Positions 7,284 through 15,733 of a stretch of DNA of 64,000 nucleotides are shown here, one piece after another (within the stretch, counting starts at the first letter, position 1; the number at the start of each line of letters is the position of its first letter). The position numbers were made by a program, and so were the translations under genes. The notes beneath the pieces are model-generated. The model did not search any database. It had not been told where the DNA came from and saw only the letters and a list, made by a program, of their open reading frames with translations. This DNA comes from Cytobacillus purgationiresistens. Its GTDB lineage: Bacteria; Bacillota; Bacilli; Bacillales; Cytobacillaceae. Location: contig NZ_JAUSUB010000009.1 in NCBI RefSeq assembly GCF_030813235.1, forward strand, positions 62,001 through 126,000, in the 5' to 3' direction.

Positions 7284-8279
7284 TTAATCTAGTTCATTCA
7301 CATCCATTTTTGGAGGTTCCTCCAACCAGCCGCGTTCAATCATCAGCTTTAGTCCTTCTCTGATAAATTGATAAGTATCTTTAGCATACAGGCCAAATAT
7401 CAGATTGATATCGTCGCGCATGCTAAAGCCTGCACCAAACCCTTGTCCACCCAAACCAAAATTACTTAATAAATAGATACAATACATCATTAGCTTTTCC
7501 GAGAACGGAGAGGCCTGAGAAACAGTGACACTTGCTCCTGAAACGGAGGAGGAGCTGACATCATTTTGTATTAGTACTTCATCTGTCTTTTTTATGATAT
7601 TCTTGCATAGATCCTTTCCATTTATCATGTGTTTTTGCACCTTTTTATCTTGTGCACATTGTGCAAAGCCCGTGATAAGCTGAAGACCCACAGCATTCGT
7701 TTGCAATGAATGAAATAAATAACTAAATTCAATGGTGTTAAGCGGTCGTTTGTTTCCTCCCAGACCGAACCCTTTCGTATAGTTTTTATCAGTGACAAAA
7801 TCAATGATTTTCGGCATATTTATATAGTTTGGCAAAGGAAGATGTCCTTTTTCGAATGAATATTGGGTAAAGTTATTATAATACTTCTGTGTAATTTGAG
7901 TTAGTTCCTGATAAAGTTTCACAATATCCTTCCTATACGACATTGTGAGGTGCAATGTATAAAGCCCCAAACTTATTTCCTTTAGAACGCGGCATAACAA
8001 AATATCAAACCCATTTTCAAACAACCTTGGCGCACTGAGGTTTACATCTGCCTCTGTAAATCCAACTGGAACGACCGCCCCTTCATTTTGCATGAGCGTT
8101 TTAATTTCCAATACTTTAGGATGCAGTTCCTTCCACAAGCTTGACATCAGTTTTTTTGCATTTTTATCTTCTGCCGTTTCGATAAGGTGTTCTAATATCC
8201 GTAAAATCATCGTCTTCTTCTGATAAGTCATCCATAACGCGCTTAATTCACTTGAACTCATTTTCTGAGTATGAGCCAT
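7284..8279 (-). CDS. DUF3231 family protein (two ferritin-like/CotF-like halves)
   Basis: 331 residues that read as two similar all-helical halves of about 165 residues, each starting with a helix like LSALWMTYQKKTMILRILEH or TIEFSYLFHSLQTNAVGLQLITGF. A glycine-rich FGLGGQGFGAGFSMRDDI block in the second half matches a shorter FGLGGNKRP block in the linker. This is the DUF3231 pattern seen in spore-forming bacilli, some members being spore or coat associated. No enzymatic residues are evident. ATG follows GGGAGTG. Monocistronic. Confidence 0.75.
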   Translation of the reverse strand: MAHTQKMSSSELSALWMTYQKKTMILRILEHLIETAEDKNAKKLMSSLWKELHPKVLEIKTLMQNEGAVVPVGFTEADVNLSAPRLFENGFDILLCRVLKEISLGLYTLHLTMSYRKDIVKLYQELTQITQKYYNNFTQYSFEKGHLPLPNYINMPKIIDFVTDKNYTKGFGLGGNKRPLNTIEFSYLFHSLQTNAVGLQLITGFAQCAQDKKVQKHMINGKDLCKNIIKKTDEVLIQNDVSSSSVSGASVTVSQASPFSEKLMMYCIYLLSNFGLGGQGFGAGFSMRDDINLIFGLYAKDTYQFIREGLKLMIERGWLEEPPKMDVNELD

Positions 8280-8442
8280 GATTGTACATCACTCCCAAAA
8301 AAATAAACTACAATAACCTTAGTTTTACATTTATTGCAAGAATTATTCTTGTTATATTAAATTGTGAGGAGATCTACAGAAATAAAATTGGATGTTCTTG
8401 AGCTACTTTATCGGTATCCTCCCTTAATGGCCATTTCTTAAC

Positions 8443-8482
8443 AGAAAAAAGACAAGACTCTAAAAAAGCCTTGCCTGTCTTC
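8443..8482 (-). terminator. Terminator of the VOC gene
   Basis: On the minus strand AAGACAGGCAAG pairs, with a small bulge, with CTTGTCTT followed by TTTT. Confidence 0.65.
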
Positions 8483-8483
8483 A

Positions 8484-8825
8484 TTATTTATTTTCTTTTA
8501 ACCCAATTCCTAAGCCTGCTGGATCTACTAGGTACGCGAGATAGAAATCATCAAATTCCATCTTCTCTCTCAGCACCATTGCCCCGCTGTCTTTCGCTTT
8601 TTCTATTGTTTGATCGATGGAAGAAACTTCGATAAGAATTCTGGTGCCATGTGGATAATCACTTGGCCCTTCTGAGATTCCCCCGTTTATTCCTCCTTCT
8701 AAGGCAGTCACATCTCTAAAACCCCAATGCGGCTCAGCCACCTCCCAGCCAAAAACATTGTGATAAAATTCAGCCTCTTTTTCTGGATGTTGACTGTTCA
8801 ATTCAAATCCGATTACTTTGCCCAT
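8484..8825 (-). CDS. VOC-superfamily protein
   Basis: 113 residues. First strand GKVIGFELNSQHPEKEAEFYHNVFGW and last strand YLAYLVDPAGLGIGLKENK fit the group of VOC proteins with the F-x-x-VFGW helix, often annotated as hydroxylase-like or CFP-30-like. No catalytic assignment is possible. ATG has GGAAGTG upstream. Divergent from fabF with 168 bases between, which contain a 17-bp palindrome. Confidence 0.8.
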   Translation of the reverse strand: MGKVIGFELNSQHPEKEAEFYHNVFGWEVAEPHWGFRDVTALEGGINGGISEGPSDYPHGTRILIEVSSIDQTIEKAKDSGAMVLREKMEFDDFYLAYLVDPAGLGIGLKENK

Positions 8826-8898
8826 TGATCACACTTCCTTCTACCCCATTTATTCTAGGATAGATTTCGTTACTTTCTAATTAATACCTCCTAAAAAA

Positions 8899-8915
8899 TT
8901 TCTAAAATTTAGAAA
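8899..8915. promoter_or_regulatory. 17-bp palindrome in the VOC/fabF divergent region
   Basis: TTTCTAAA-A-TTTAGAAA is perfectly symmetrical. A possible operator for the divergent pair; no regulator gene is adjacent. A partial likeness to the FapR box at 8881-8900 was judged too weak to call. Confidence 0.4.
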
Positions 8916-8993
8916 ATAAAATATTCATTTTGGTGATTTTGTTGTAAACTGTATATAAATGGTAGATTTAGTCGGATTATAAGGAGGATTATC

Positions 8994-10229
8994 ATGACAA
9001 GAGTGGTTGTAACAGGAGTCGGAGCTTTAACTGGCATGGGGAATCATGTCGATGCCATTTGGGAATCCGCAAAACAAGGTAGATCCGGAATTGCCCCATT
9101 GACCAGATTTGACACAACAAACTTTTCTGCAAAAGTGGCTTCAGAACTAAAGGACTTCAGACTCACTGATTATATGAAGGTAAACGAGCGGCATCGAATG
9201 GATAGATTTACCCAATACGCCATTGCTTCAGCCATTATGGCTGTTAATGATGCTGGAATCTTGATTGGGGAGCATGTTGATTCTGAGCGCATCGGCGTTT
9301 GGTTTGGGACTGCAATCGGCGGCATCGAAAGTTTTGAATCAGGATATCAGGACCTACAAAAAGGCGGATATGAAAGCTTATACCCTTTTGCAACTACGAC
9401 TGTCATTTCTAATATGGCTTCCAGCCAAGTGGCCATTGCGCTGCAGGCTCGAGGTGTAAATAGCTGCACTGTTTTATCCTGTGCTTCCGGATCTAATGCC
9501 ATTGGTGATGCAATGCGTGTCATCCAAAGAGGAGAAGCGGATATGATGATTGCTGGAGGTACAGAAGCATCTTTAACCCCACTCGGTATCGGAGCCTTCT
9601 GTGCAATGGGAGCCATCTCTTCTAATCCAGATCCCAACAAAGCTTGCCGGCCTTTTGATAAAAATCGAGACGGACTTGTCATGGGAGAAGGGGCAGGTGC
9701 ATTGGTGCTTGAGTCCTTGGATTCAGCTCTGAAAAGAGACGCCTATATTTATGGAGAAATCGTAGGCTTCGGCACAGTAAGTGATGCTTATCACATTACG
9801 AGTCCGGCTCCAGGTGGAGAAGGCTGTGTGAGAGCAATGGAAATCGCTGTCGCACAATCAGGTTTGGATAAGAAGGATATTAATTATATTAATGCCCATG
9901 GCACAAGCACCGTATATAATGATCGATCAGAAACACAAGCGATCAAAGAATTCTTCAAAGAACAGGCACCACATATTCCAATTAGCTCCACTAAATCCAT
10001 GACAGGTCATATGATGGGTGCGGCAGGTGCCATAGAAGCCATCTTCACCTTATTAACAATTAAAACAGGGATTATCCCGCCAACCATTAACCTTCAGGAA
10101 GCAGACCCTGATTGTGATTTGGACTATGTACCTAATCAAGCAAGAGAAACCAGAGTCAATGCAGCCATCAGTAATGCATTAGGCTTCGGCGGCCATAATA
10201 CTGTTTTAGTTTTTAAAGCAGTTGGCTAA
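8994..10229 (+). CDS. fabF: Beta-ketoacyl-ACP synthase II (FabF-type)
   Basis: 411 residues, full family length. The catalytic triad is visible: Cys163 in VLSCASGSNAIG, His302 in NAHGTSTVYND and His339 in SMTGHMMGAAGA, with Lys334 just before. The enzyme elongates acyl-ACP with malonyl-ACP in fatty acid synthesis in the cytosol. ATG follows AAGGAGG. It stands alone, without fabH, so it may be a second copy beside the main fabHF locus. Some usual residues differ (HGTSTVYND where HGTSTPLND is common), which also suggests a paralog. A long hairpin follows. Confidence 0.9.
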   Translation: MTRVVVTGVGALTGMGNHVDAIWESAKQGRSGIAPLTRFDTTNFSAKVASELKDFRLTDYMKVNERHRMDRFTQYAIASAIMAVNDAGILIGEHVDSERIGVWFGTAIGGIESFESGYQDLQKGGYESLYPFATTTVISNMASSQVAIALQARGVNSCTVLSCASGSNAIGDAMRVIQRGEADMMIAGGTEASLTPLGIGAFCAMGAISSNPDPNKACRPFDKNRDGLVMGEGAGALVLESLDSALKRDAYIYGEIVGFGTVSDAYHITSPAPGGEGCVRAMEIAVAQSGLDKKDINYINAHGTSTVYNDRSETQAIKEFFKEQAPHIPISSTKSMTGHMMGAAGAIEAIFTLLTIKTGIIPPTINLQEADPDCDLDYVPNQARETRVNAAISNALGFGGHNTVLVFKAVG

Positions 10230-10237
10230 TATTCTTC

Positions 10238-10288
10238 ATTAGTAAAAATAACCTGCGTTCATTTGAAACGCTGGTTATTTTTACTAAT
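10238..10288. terminator. Bidirectional terminator with 16-bp arms
   Basis: ATTAGTAAAAATAACC and its exact complement surround an inner GCGTT/AACGC stem. The arms supply A- and T-rich tails on both strands, so it serves fabF and the convergent phospholipase-like gene. Confidence 0.8.
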
Positions 10289-10308
10289 TACTCATTTCAA
10301 AAAAGCAA

Positions 10309-10581
10309 TCACCGGCATCTAAAAGACGACCGCAATCTCATAAAGCCTGAAATCAGTCTTGCGGTACTGCCTTCATTACCTCTGTCACGTGTTCTAGATT
10401 GAACACAGCGGATAAGTTCTTCGTCACATTTACAGCAAGGCCCGTACCTATCTATACAGTCATCATGTCTTTTACAGCAAGAATCAACATAGTTAATTGG
10501 AGCCCCGGGACCACTGCATCCCGGTCCACAATAACGATAGCCTCCAGGAAGACAAAAACCCCGTCTCTTATAATCTCTCAT
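10309..10581 (-). CDS. Small cysteine-rich phospholipase A2-like protein
   Basis: 90 residues. YCGPGCSGPGAPINYVDSCC resembles the calcium loop of parvovirus-type/prokaryotic phospholipase A2 (Y-x-G-P-G), and CCKRHDDCI supplies the HD catalytic motif C-C-x-x-H-D-x-C. A second Cys cluster CCKCDEELIRC follows. No signal peptide is seen. Similar mini-proteins occur in Bacillus, sometimes tied to spores; that link is inference. ATG follows GAAGGAG. Transcribed alone, between fabF and the oligopeptide operon end. Enzyme activity is not certain because the protein is so short. Confidence 0.7.
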   Translation of the reverse strand: MRDYKRRGFCLPGGYRYCGPGCSGPGAPINYVDSCCKRHDDCIDRYGPCCKCDEELIRCVQSRTRDRGNEGSTARLISGFMRLRSSFRCR

Positions 10582-10672
10582 ATTCTACTCCTTCAATCCT
10601 TTTTCTATATTGATACGCAATAATTTCGGATTGGTTTGTGGTAAAACCTAGAGTAGAATAGATGATTTGCTA

Positions 10673-12688
10673 TTATTTTAAAATATGACAAGCTGCCCAA
10701 TGATTCTTCTTTAATTCTCTCCATAAAGGTACCTCTTTCGCACATGAATCCAATGCATATGGACAACGGGTTCGAAAGCGGCAGCCGCTTGGCGGGGTGC
10801 TCGGACTAGGTAATTCACCCTTCAATACGATGCGATTTCTTGATTTTTCCCTCATTGGATCCGGCACTGGAACGGCAGACAACAATGCTTGTGTGTAAGG
10901 ATGCAATGGATCATTATATAAATCATCAGATGAGGCCAGCTCGACCATATTTCCTAGATACATGACGCCGACTCTATCGCTTATGTGCTTGACCATAGAC
11001 AAATCGTGAGCGATGAATAAATAGGTAAGGTCGTGCTCCTTTTGTAACTTTTTCATCAGATTAACTACTTGTGCTTGAATCGATACATCCAAGGCGCTAA
11101 TTGGTTCGTCTGCAATGATAAATTCTGGCTCTACAGCTAATGCGCGTGCTATACCAATTCTCTGTCTCTGCCCACCTGAGAATTCATGAGGGTAGCGGCT
11201 TGCGTGGCTGCGATTTAAACCCACCACTTCCAGAAGATGATATACCTTTTGCCTTCTCTCTTCTTTCGTTTTTGCCAAACCGTGAATATCAATACCCTCT
11301 GCTATGATATCTGACACCGTCTTTCTTGGATTAAGTGACGCATATGGATCTTGAAAGATCATTTGGACCTTTCTATTAAAATCCTTCATTTGACTGGCTT
11401 TCTTTTTTCCATGAACAAGCTCTTGACGATAGAATACTTCTCCGTCAGTTGCTTCATATAACTTCATTAAGGTGCGCCCCAGAGTAGATTTCCCGCAACC
11501 TGATTCACCGACTAAACCTAATGTTTCACCTCTCATAATATCAATGGAGATATTATCAACCGCTTTCAAAACCTCATTCTTGCCTACGCTAAAGTATTTT
11601 TTCAAGTTTTTTATCTGCACTAATGGTTCAAGCTGACGCACTTGTAATTCATTCGCATTCTGCAGCTTTCTGGTTTGAAGATGACCTTTTTGCATTTTTA
11701 CTGGGCGTTCAACGACAGGTGCTTTCCCATGCAAGAGCCATGTTGCTGCAAAATGTGTCTCAGTTAATTTAAACATGGGTGGTTCCCGTAAAAAATCGAT
11801 TTTCAAGGCTTGCTCATTTCGCTCAGCAAACGGATCCCCCTTTGGTGGATGCAGCATATCCGGAGGTGTACCAGGAATAGCGACGAGCTCCCCTCTCGTT
11901 TCCATATTCGGCATCGATCCGAGCAGCCCCCAAGTATAGGGGTGCTGGGGATTGTAAAAAATTTCATCTACCTTACCTGTTTCTACGATTTTTCCAGCAT
12001 ACATGACCGCTACTCTATCAGCCATATTGGCTACAACACCCAGGTCATGAGTAATGATGATAATGGATGTCCCCATTTTTTGTTGAATCACCTTCATTAA
12101 GTCCAATATTTGTGCTTGTATGGTTACATCAAGCGCCGTCGTAGGCTCGTCAGCAATCAATACTTTAGGATTACATGCAAGGGCGATCGCAATGACAACA
12201 CGCTGTCTCATTCCCCCTGAAAATTGGTGGGGATATTGGTTGACTCTTCCTTCAGCATTCGGGATTCCAACGAGCTTTACAAGGGCAATCGCCTTTTGCA
12301 TGGCCTCCTTTTTACTCGTCTTCTCATGAGATAGGATGCTTTCTGCAATTTGCTTCCCAATCGTCATTGTCGGATTTAAAGCAGTCATCGGATCTTGAAA
12401 AATCATCGATATTTCTGATCCTCTAATCTTATCCATTTGCTTTTCTGAGTACTTCGTCAGATCCTTGCCCTCAAACAAAATTTCTCCTTCCTCTATTTGA
12501 GCAGAACGCTTTGGCAAAAGATTCATGATTGTTTTTGACGTAACTGACTTTCCAGACCCTGATTCACCGACAATTGCGAGTGTTTCCCCTTTTTTCAAAA
12601 ATAAATTAACCCCTCTGACAGCCTGAACCTTACCAGCGTATGTACTGAAAGAAACGCTGAGATTGTTCACTTCTAGTAATGCGTCCAC
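10673..12688 (-). CDS. Fused oligopeptide ABC transporter ATPase (OppD-OppF type)
   Basis: About 671 residues holding two complete ABC domains in one chain. Domain 1: GESGSGKS, FSGGMRQRV, LIADEPTTALD. Domain 2: GESGCGKS, FSGGQRQRI, IIADEPISALD. Each is followed by an oligopeptide C-terminal domain; in the second the Cys pattern GCRFRTRCPYALDSC is kept, in the first it is replaced by GDPFAERNEQALKID as in OppD. It would power OppB/OppC at the membrane. Preferred start is GTG after AAGGAAGTGA; an ATG 18 bases upstream (12706), six bases after the asparaginase stop, is the alternative. Last gene of the operon. Confidence 0.88.
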   Translation of the reverse strand: MDALLEVNNLSVSFSTYAGKVQAVRGVNLFLKKGETLAIVGESGSGKSVTSKTIMNLLPKRSAQIEEGEILFEGKDLTKYSEKQMDKIRGSEISMIFQDPMTALNPTMTIGKQIAESILSHEKTSKKEAMQKAIALVKLVGIPNAEGRVNQYPHQFSGGMRQRVVIAIALACNPKVLIADEPTTALDVTIQAQILDLMKVIQQKMGTSIIIITHDLGVVANMADRVAVMYAGKIVETGKVDEIFYNPQHPYTWGLLGSMPNMETRGELVAIPGTPPDMLHPPKGDPFAERNEQALKIDFLREPPMFKLTETHFAATWLLHGKAPVVERPVKMQKGHLQTRKLQNANELQVRQLEPLVQIKNLKKYFSVGKNEVLKAVDNISIDIMRGETLGLVGESGCGKSTLGRTLMKLYEATDGEVFYRQELVHGKKKASQMKDFNRKVQMIFQDPYASLNPRKTVSDIIAEGIDIHGLAKTKEERRQKVYHLLEVVGLNRSHASRYPHEFSGGQRQRIGIARALAVEPEFIIADEPISALDVSIQAQVVNLMKKLQKEHDLTYLFIAHDLSMVKHISDRVGVMYLGNMVELASSDDLYNDPLHPYTQALLSAVPVPDPMREKSRNRIVLKGELPSPSTPPSGCRFRTRCPYALDSCAKEVPLWRELKKNHWAACHILK

Positions 12689-12712
12689 AAATCTCACTTC
12701 CTTCATTTTAAA

Positions 12713-13738
12713 TCACTCTATATTCTGCATCTTCTCAGCCTTAAGCTGAAAATCAGCTTCAATTCGCCCTATTACCGCTTGACGTGCATTGAGTACTGGA
12801 GCCGTTATGTACTGACTTAACTGGCGATATTGGCCTTCCTCACCTATATTCAGCTGTTTTAAGACCTCCATCGTAGCTACAGACACCGCCCGTCCATTAC
12901 CGTCCTCCGCTTTGATGGCTATGCCTATCCCAGTTTCACTATCTCCTATACACTGCACACCTTCTGCTCCGGTTTTAGCTACTAATCTGCCGCCAAACAC
13001 CTTCATTAAATCTGTATCAAATCGATCAGTGCCAGCTACCATCTCCGGATAAGTCACCATAGCTTTCTTTACCCTGTCCAAATATTCCGCCGTTTGAGCT
13101 GGATGTATGTCAGTAGAAAGAGCCAGACTCGCATACCCTAATGCAGTATTCCTTAAGGGCAGGCGGTGTACAGGTACACCACAGCCATCAACACTAATGC
13201 CTATCTCGTTGCTTGGAAAATGACATACCTTTTCAATTACGTTTAAGATCCGTTGCTGATGAGGATGGTCAATCTCTCTATAAGCGGCTATGTCCTCTTT
13301 CATATGTGCTACTGCTGTTAGCATGCCTGCATGCTTGCCAGAACAATTGCTAAATACAGGTGTTAACTGACCCCCATCACGAATGAGCTCATGATAACTA
13401 GCCATATCCCTTGGTATATGCGTGCCACACTGAAGTGCTGATTCCTCAAGTTCAACCTTGCTTAATATGCTCATTACACTGGTTCTATGCATTGCTTCGC
13501 CATTATGCGAGGCACATATTAATGACAATTCCCGATCGTCCATTCCCACCACATCAACTGCACCTGTTTCTAAGACCGCAATGGCCTGGAAGGGTTTCAT
13601 TGACGACCTTGGAAATACATATTTATCTGGATTTCCATATGAATAGAGTAATTCCCCTTTCACATTTACTACTGCAATATGAATGTCATGCGCACTTTCC
13701 AAATATTCTCCTCTGTAAACTTTAATAGGTTTATGCAC
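12713..13738 (-). CDS. Asparaginase II family (PF06089-type) protein
   Basis: 341 residues with the signatures of the Rhizobium-type asparaginase family, unrelated to the AnsA/EcA fold: FPRSSMKPFQA, ICASHNGE, VFSNCSGKHAGMLT, SVDGCGVPVHRLPL and MVAGTDRFDTD. Family knowledge: Zn-containing hydrolase releasing ammonia from L-asparagine; some members may act on other amides. The position inside a peptide-uptake operon, between oppC and the ATPase gene, suggests it works on imported or peptide-derived substrate. GTG start near GAGGGATG. Cytosolic, no signal peptide. Confidence 0.85.
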   Translation of the reverse strand: MHKPIKVYRGEYLESAHDIHIAVVNVKGELLYSYGNPDKYVFPRSSMKPFQAIAVLETGAVDVVGMDDRELSLICASHNGEAMHRTSVMSILSKVELEESALQCGTHIPRDMASYHELIRDGGQLTPVFSNCSGKHAGMLTAVAHMKEDIAAYREIDHPHQQRILNVIEKVCHFPSNEIGISVDGCGVPVHRLPLRNTALGYASLALSTDIHPAQTAEYLDRVKKAMVTYPEMVAGTDRFDTDLMKVFGGRLVAKTGAEGVQCIGDSETGIGIAIKAEDGNGRAVSVATMEVLKQLNIGEEGQYRQLSQYITAPVLNARQAVIGRIEADFQLKAEKMQNIE

Positions 13739-13761
13739 TCTTCATCCCTCTTTATCTATTT

Positions 13762-14703
13762 TTATTTTCTCATTCGAGGATCTAAGGCATCTCTCATTCC
13801 GTCAGCTAATATATTAAAACTTACCATGATTGCCACAATGACAATGGCCGGATACAGCAACAAGTAAAAGTGGTTTCTCATCCCTTGAAAGCCATCATTG
13901 ATTAATACACCTAAAGAAGCAGTTGGCTCCTGCAGGCCAAGGCCGATAAAACTTAAGAAGGCTTCAGTAAAAATTGCAGAAGGAATAGTAAACATCATAT
14001 TAATGACTATGATGCCAATCGTATTAGGAATGAGGTGATGAACAATTAGCCGTTTATTGCCTGCCCCTAAAGATCGTGCTGCCAAAACAAACTCCTGTTC
14101 CTTCAATTTAAAGATTTGCGCCCTCATTAATCTAGCCATATTCACCCAGCCGGTAATAACCATCGCAATCGTAATGGTTAAAATCCCCGGTTTCATTAGC
14201 ATGATTAAGAGAATAATAATAATCAAATTCGGTATACCAACTAAAATTTCAATGACCCTTTGCATCATATTATCCGTTTTTCCACCAATAAGAGCTGATA
14301 CCGCCCCGTATGTAACACCTATAAATAAATCCAACAATGCCGCTAGAATCGCAATAAAGAGCGAGATCCTAGTACCTTCCCAAATTCTTGTCCATTGATC
14401 ACGGCCAAATTTATCCGTACCGAGCCAATGCTCTTCCCCTGGTGGCTGATAGGCCGCTGCATAATCCGTTTCATAATATTTATATTCATTCATATAAGGG
14501 CCAAAAATGGCGAGCAGAAAAACCACCGCCAAGACAACTAAGCTGATTAAAGCCCCTTTATTCTTCGAAAGTCTCATCCAGCTATCCTTGAACGATGAGA
14601 GTTGTGGCCGATCAATTTGTTCACTTGCCTGTCCTTCTCGGCCAACCACCTCAAATAAATCATCGGATAATTCTTCACTCATTCGTTTTTCAATAGGCTT
14701 CAT
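13762..14703 (-). CDS. oppC: Oligopeptide ABC transporter permease OppC
   Basis: 313 residues from an ATG with AAAGGAG seven bases upstream. An N-terminal cytosolic tail, one TM (ALISLVVLAVVFLLAIFG), a periplasm-side loop with HWLGTDKFGRDQWTRIWEGTR, and five more TM segments. The EAA loop reads LAARSLGAGNKRLIVHHLIPN, the contact point with the ATPase. It ends ILADGMRDALDPRMRK, typical of OppC/DppC. Four bases separate it from the oppB stop. Peptide versus nickel or other substrate is judged only from context. Confidence 0.9.
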   Translation of the reverse strand: MKPIEKRMSEELSDDLFEVVGREGQASEQIDRPQLSSFKDSWMRLSKNKGALISLVVLAVVFLLAIFGPYMNEYKYYETDYAAAYQPPGEEHWLGTDKFGRDQWTRIWEGTRISLFIAILAALLDLFIGVTYGAVSALIGGKTDNMMQRVIEILVGIPNLIIIILLIMLMKPGILTITIAMVITGWVNMARLMRAQIFKLKEQEFVLAARSLGAGNKRLIVHHLIPNTIGIIVINMMFTIPSAIFTEAFLSFIGLGLQEPTASLGVLINDGFQGMRNHFYLLLYPAIVIVAIMVSFNILADGMRDALDPRMRK

Positions 14704-14707
14704 ATCA

Positions 14708-15643
14708 CTACTCCTTTGCCCCGTTGATCCGAATTCTTGGATCAATTACTCCATATAGCAGATCGATAATGAGCATTGTGAGAACAAAAAATGCACTGTA
14801 AAAAAGGGTCAATCCCATAATCGTCGTATAATCATTTACCTTAATCGAATCGACAAACAAGCTTCCGATTCCAGGGACACCAAATATATTTTCGATGACG
14901 AGAGAACCCGTCAATAAACTGACTACAATTGGTCCAAGAATCGTAAGAACTGGAATTAACGCGTTTCTAATGGCATGCTTGTAGATGACTTTGAACTGTG
15001 GAACGCCCTTTGCTCTAGCAGTGATAATGTAGTCCTGCTGAAGTACCTCAAGCATCTCATTTCTTGTAAACCTGGCAATGAGCGCAATCACCATTAATGA
15101 CAGTGCAATTGTCGGCATGATGGAGCTTGAATACGATTCCCAAAAAGCAACAGGAAGGAGCCCCAACTTTAAACCGACATAATATTGCAGTAATGCAGCA
15201 AACACAAAATTGGGGACAGATACACCAATAACCGCAATAAACATCGTTGAGAAATCCCAAATCGTGTTATGACGAAAAGCAGCAATAATCCCTAAAACAA
15301 TGCCGATCGTAATGCCCAAGACTACAGCCTGTGCTCCAAGTAATGCAGAAGGTCCAATTCTATGTTTGATCAGATCAGCAACTTCCTGTCCTTTAAAATA
15401 GAAGGACTCTCCGAAATCTCCTGTAACCAGGTTTTTCATATAAATGATGTACTGCTGTGAAAGGGGTTGATCTAAGCCATATCTCGATAAAAATTCTATC
15501 CTCTGATCATCCGATAAATTAGATAATCTTTCCTCATCAAATGGAGAACCTGGCAATTGTTTCATTAAAAAAAATGTCGCTGTTGCAATAATAAATAAGG
15601 TAATGATAATGTTCATCACTCTGAGAAGAAAATACTTTTTCAA
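14708..15643 (-). CDS. oppB: Oligopeptide ABC transporter permease OppB
   Basis: 311 residues. Starts as LKKYFLLRVMNIIITLFIIATATFF from a TTG placed six bases after GGAGGTG. Six TM segments, a PGSPFDEE block near residue 35 and the EAA loop ITARAKGVPQFKVIYKHAIRNALIPV. It ends with DLLYGVIDPRIRI, as in DppB/OppB. It pairs with OppC to form the membrane channel. A strong hairpin separates it from oppA upstream. Confidence 0.9.
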   Translation of the reverse strand: MKKYFLLRVMNIIITLFIIATATFFLMKQLPGSPFDEERLSNLSDDQRIEFLSRYGLDQPLSQQYIIYMKNLVTGDFGESFYFKGQEVADLIKHRIGPSALLGAQAVVLGITIGIVLGIIAAFRHNTIWDFSTMFIAVIGVSVPNFVFAALLQYYVGLKLGLLPVAFWESYSSSIMPTIALSLMVIALIARFTRNEMLEVLQQDYIITARAKGVPQFKVIYKHAIRNALIPVLTILGPIVVSLLTGSLVIENIFGVPGIGSLFVDSIKVNDYTTIMGLTLFYSAFFVLTMLIIDLLYGVIDPRIRINGAKE

Positions 15644-15693
15644 GCAAGTCACCTCCAATTCCCTTCATCACTTTAAAACAGTTTTGTTCACAT

Positions 15694-15723
15694 GACTGGG
15701 AGAGAATCATTTCTCCCCCAGTC
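15694..15723 (-). promoter_or_regulatory. Intercistronic hairpin between oppA and oppB
   Basis: A 12-bp stem with one G-U pair (GACTGGGGGAGA / TCTCTCCCAGTC) and a 6-base loop, with no U-tract. Such hairpins after binding-protein genes often stabilise or partly end the transcript so that the binding protein is made in excess; that role is inferred. Confidence 0.6.
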
Positions 15724-15733
15724 CATTTCCATA

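Noticed and set aside
8881-8900. FapR-like box before fabF
   Set aside because: Only about half of the positions agree with the FapR consensus and the symmetry is missing.
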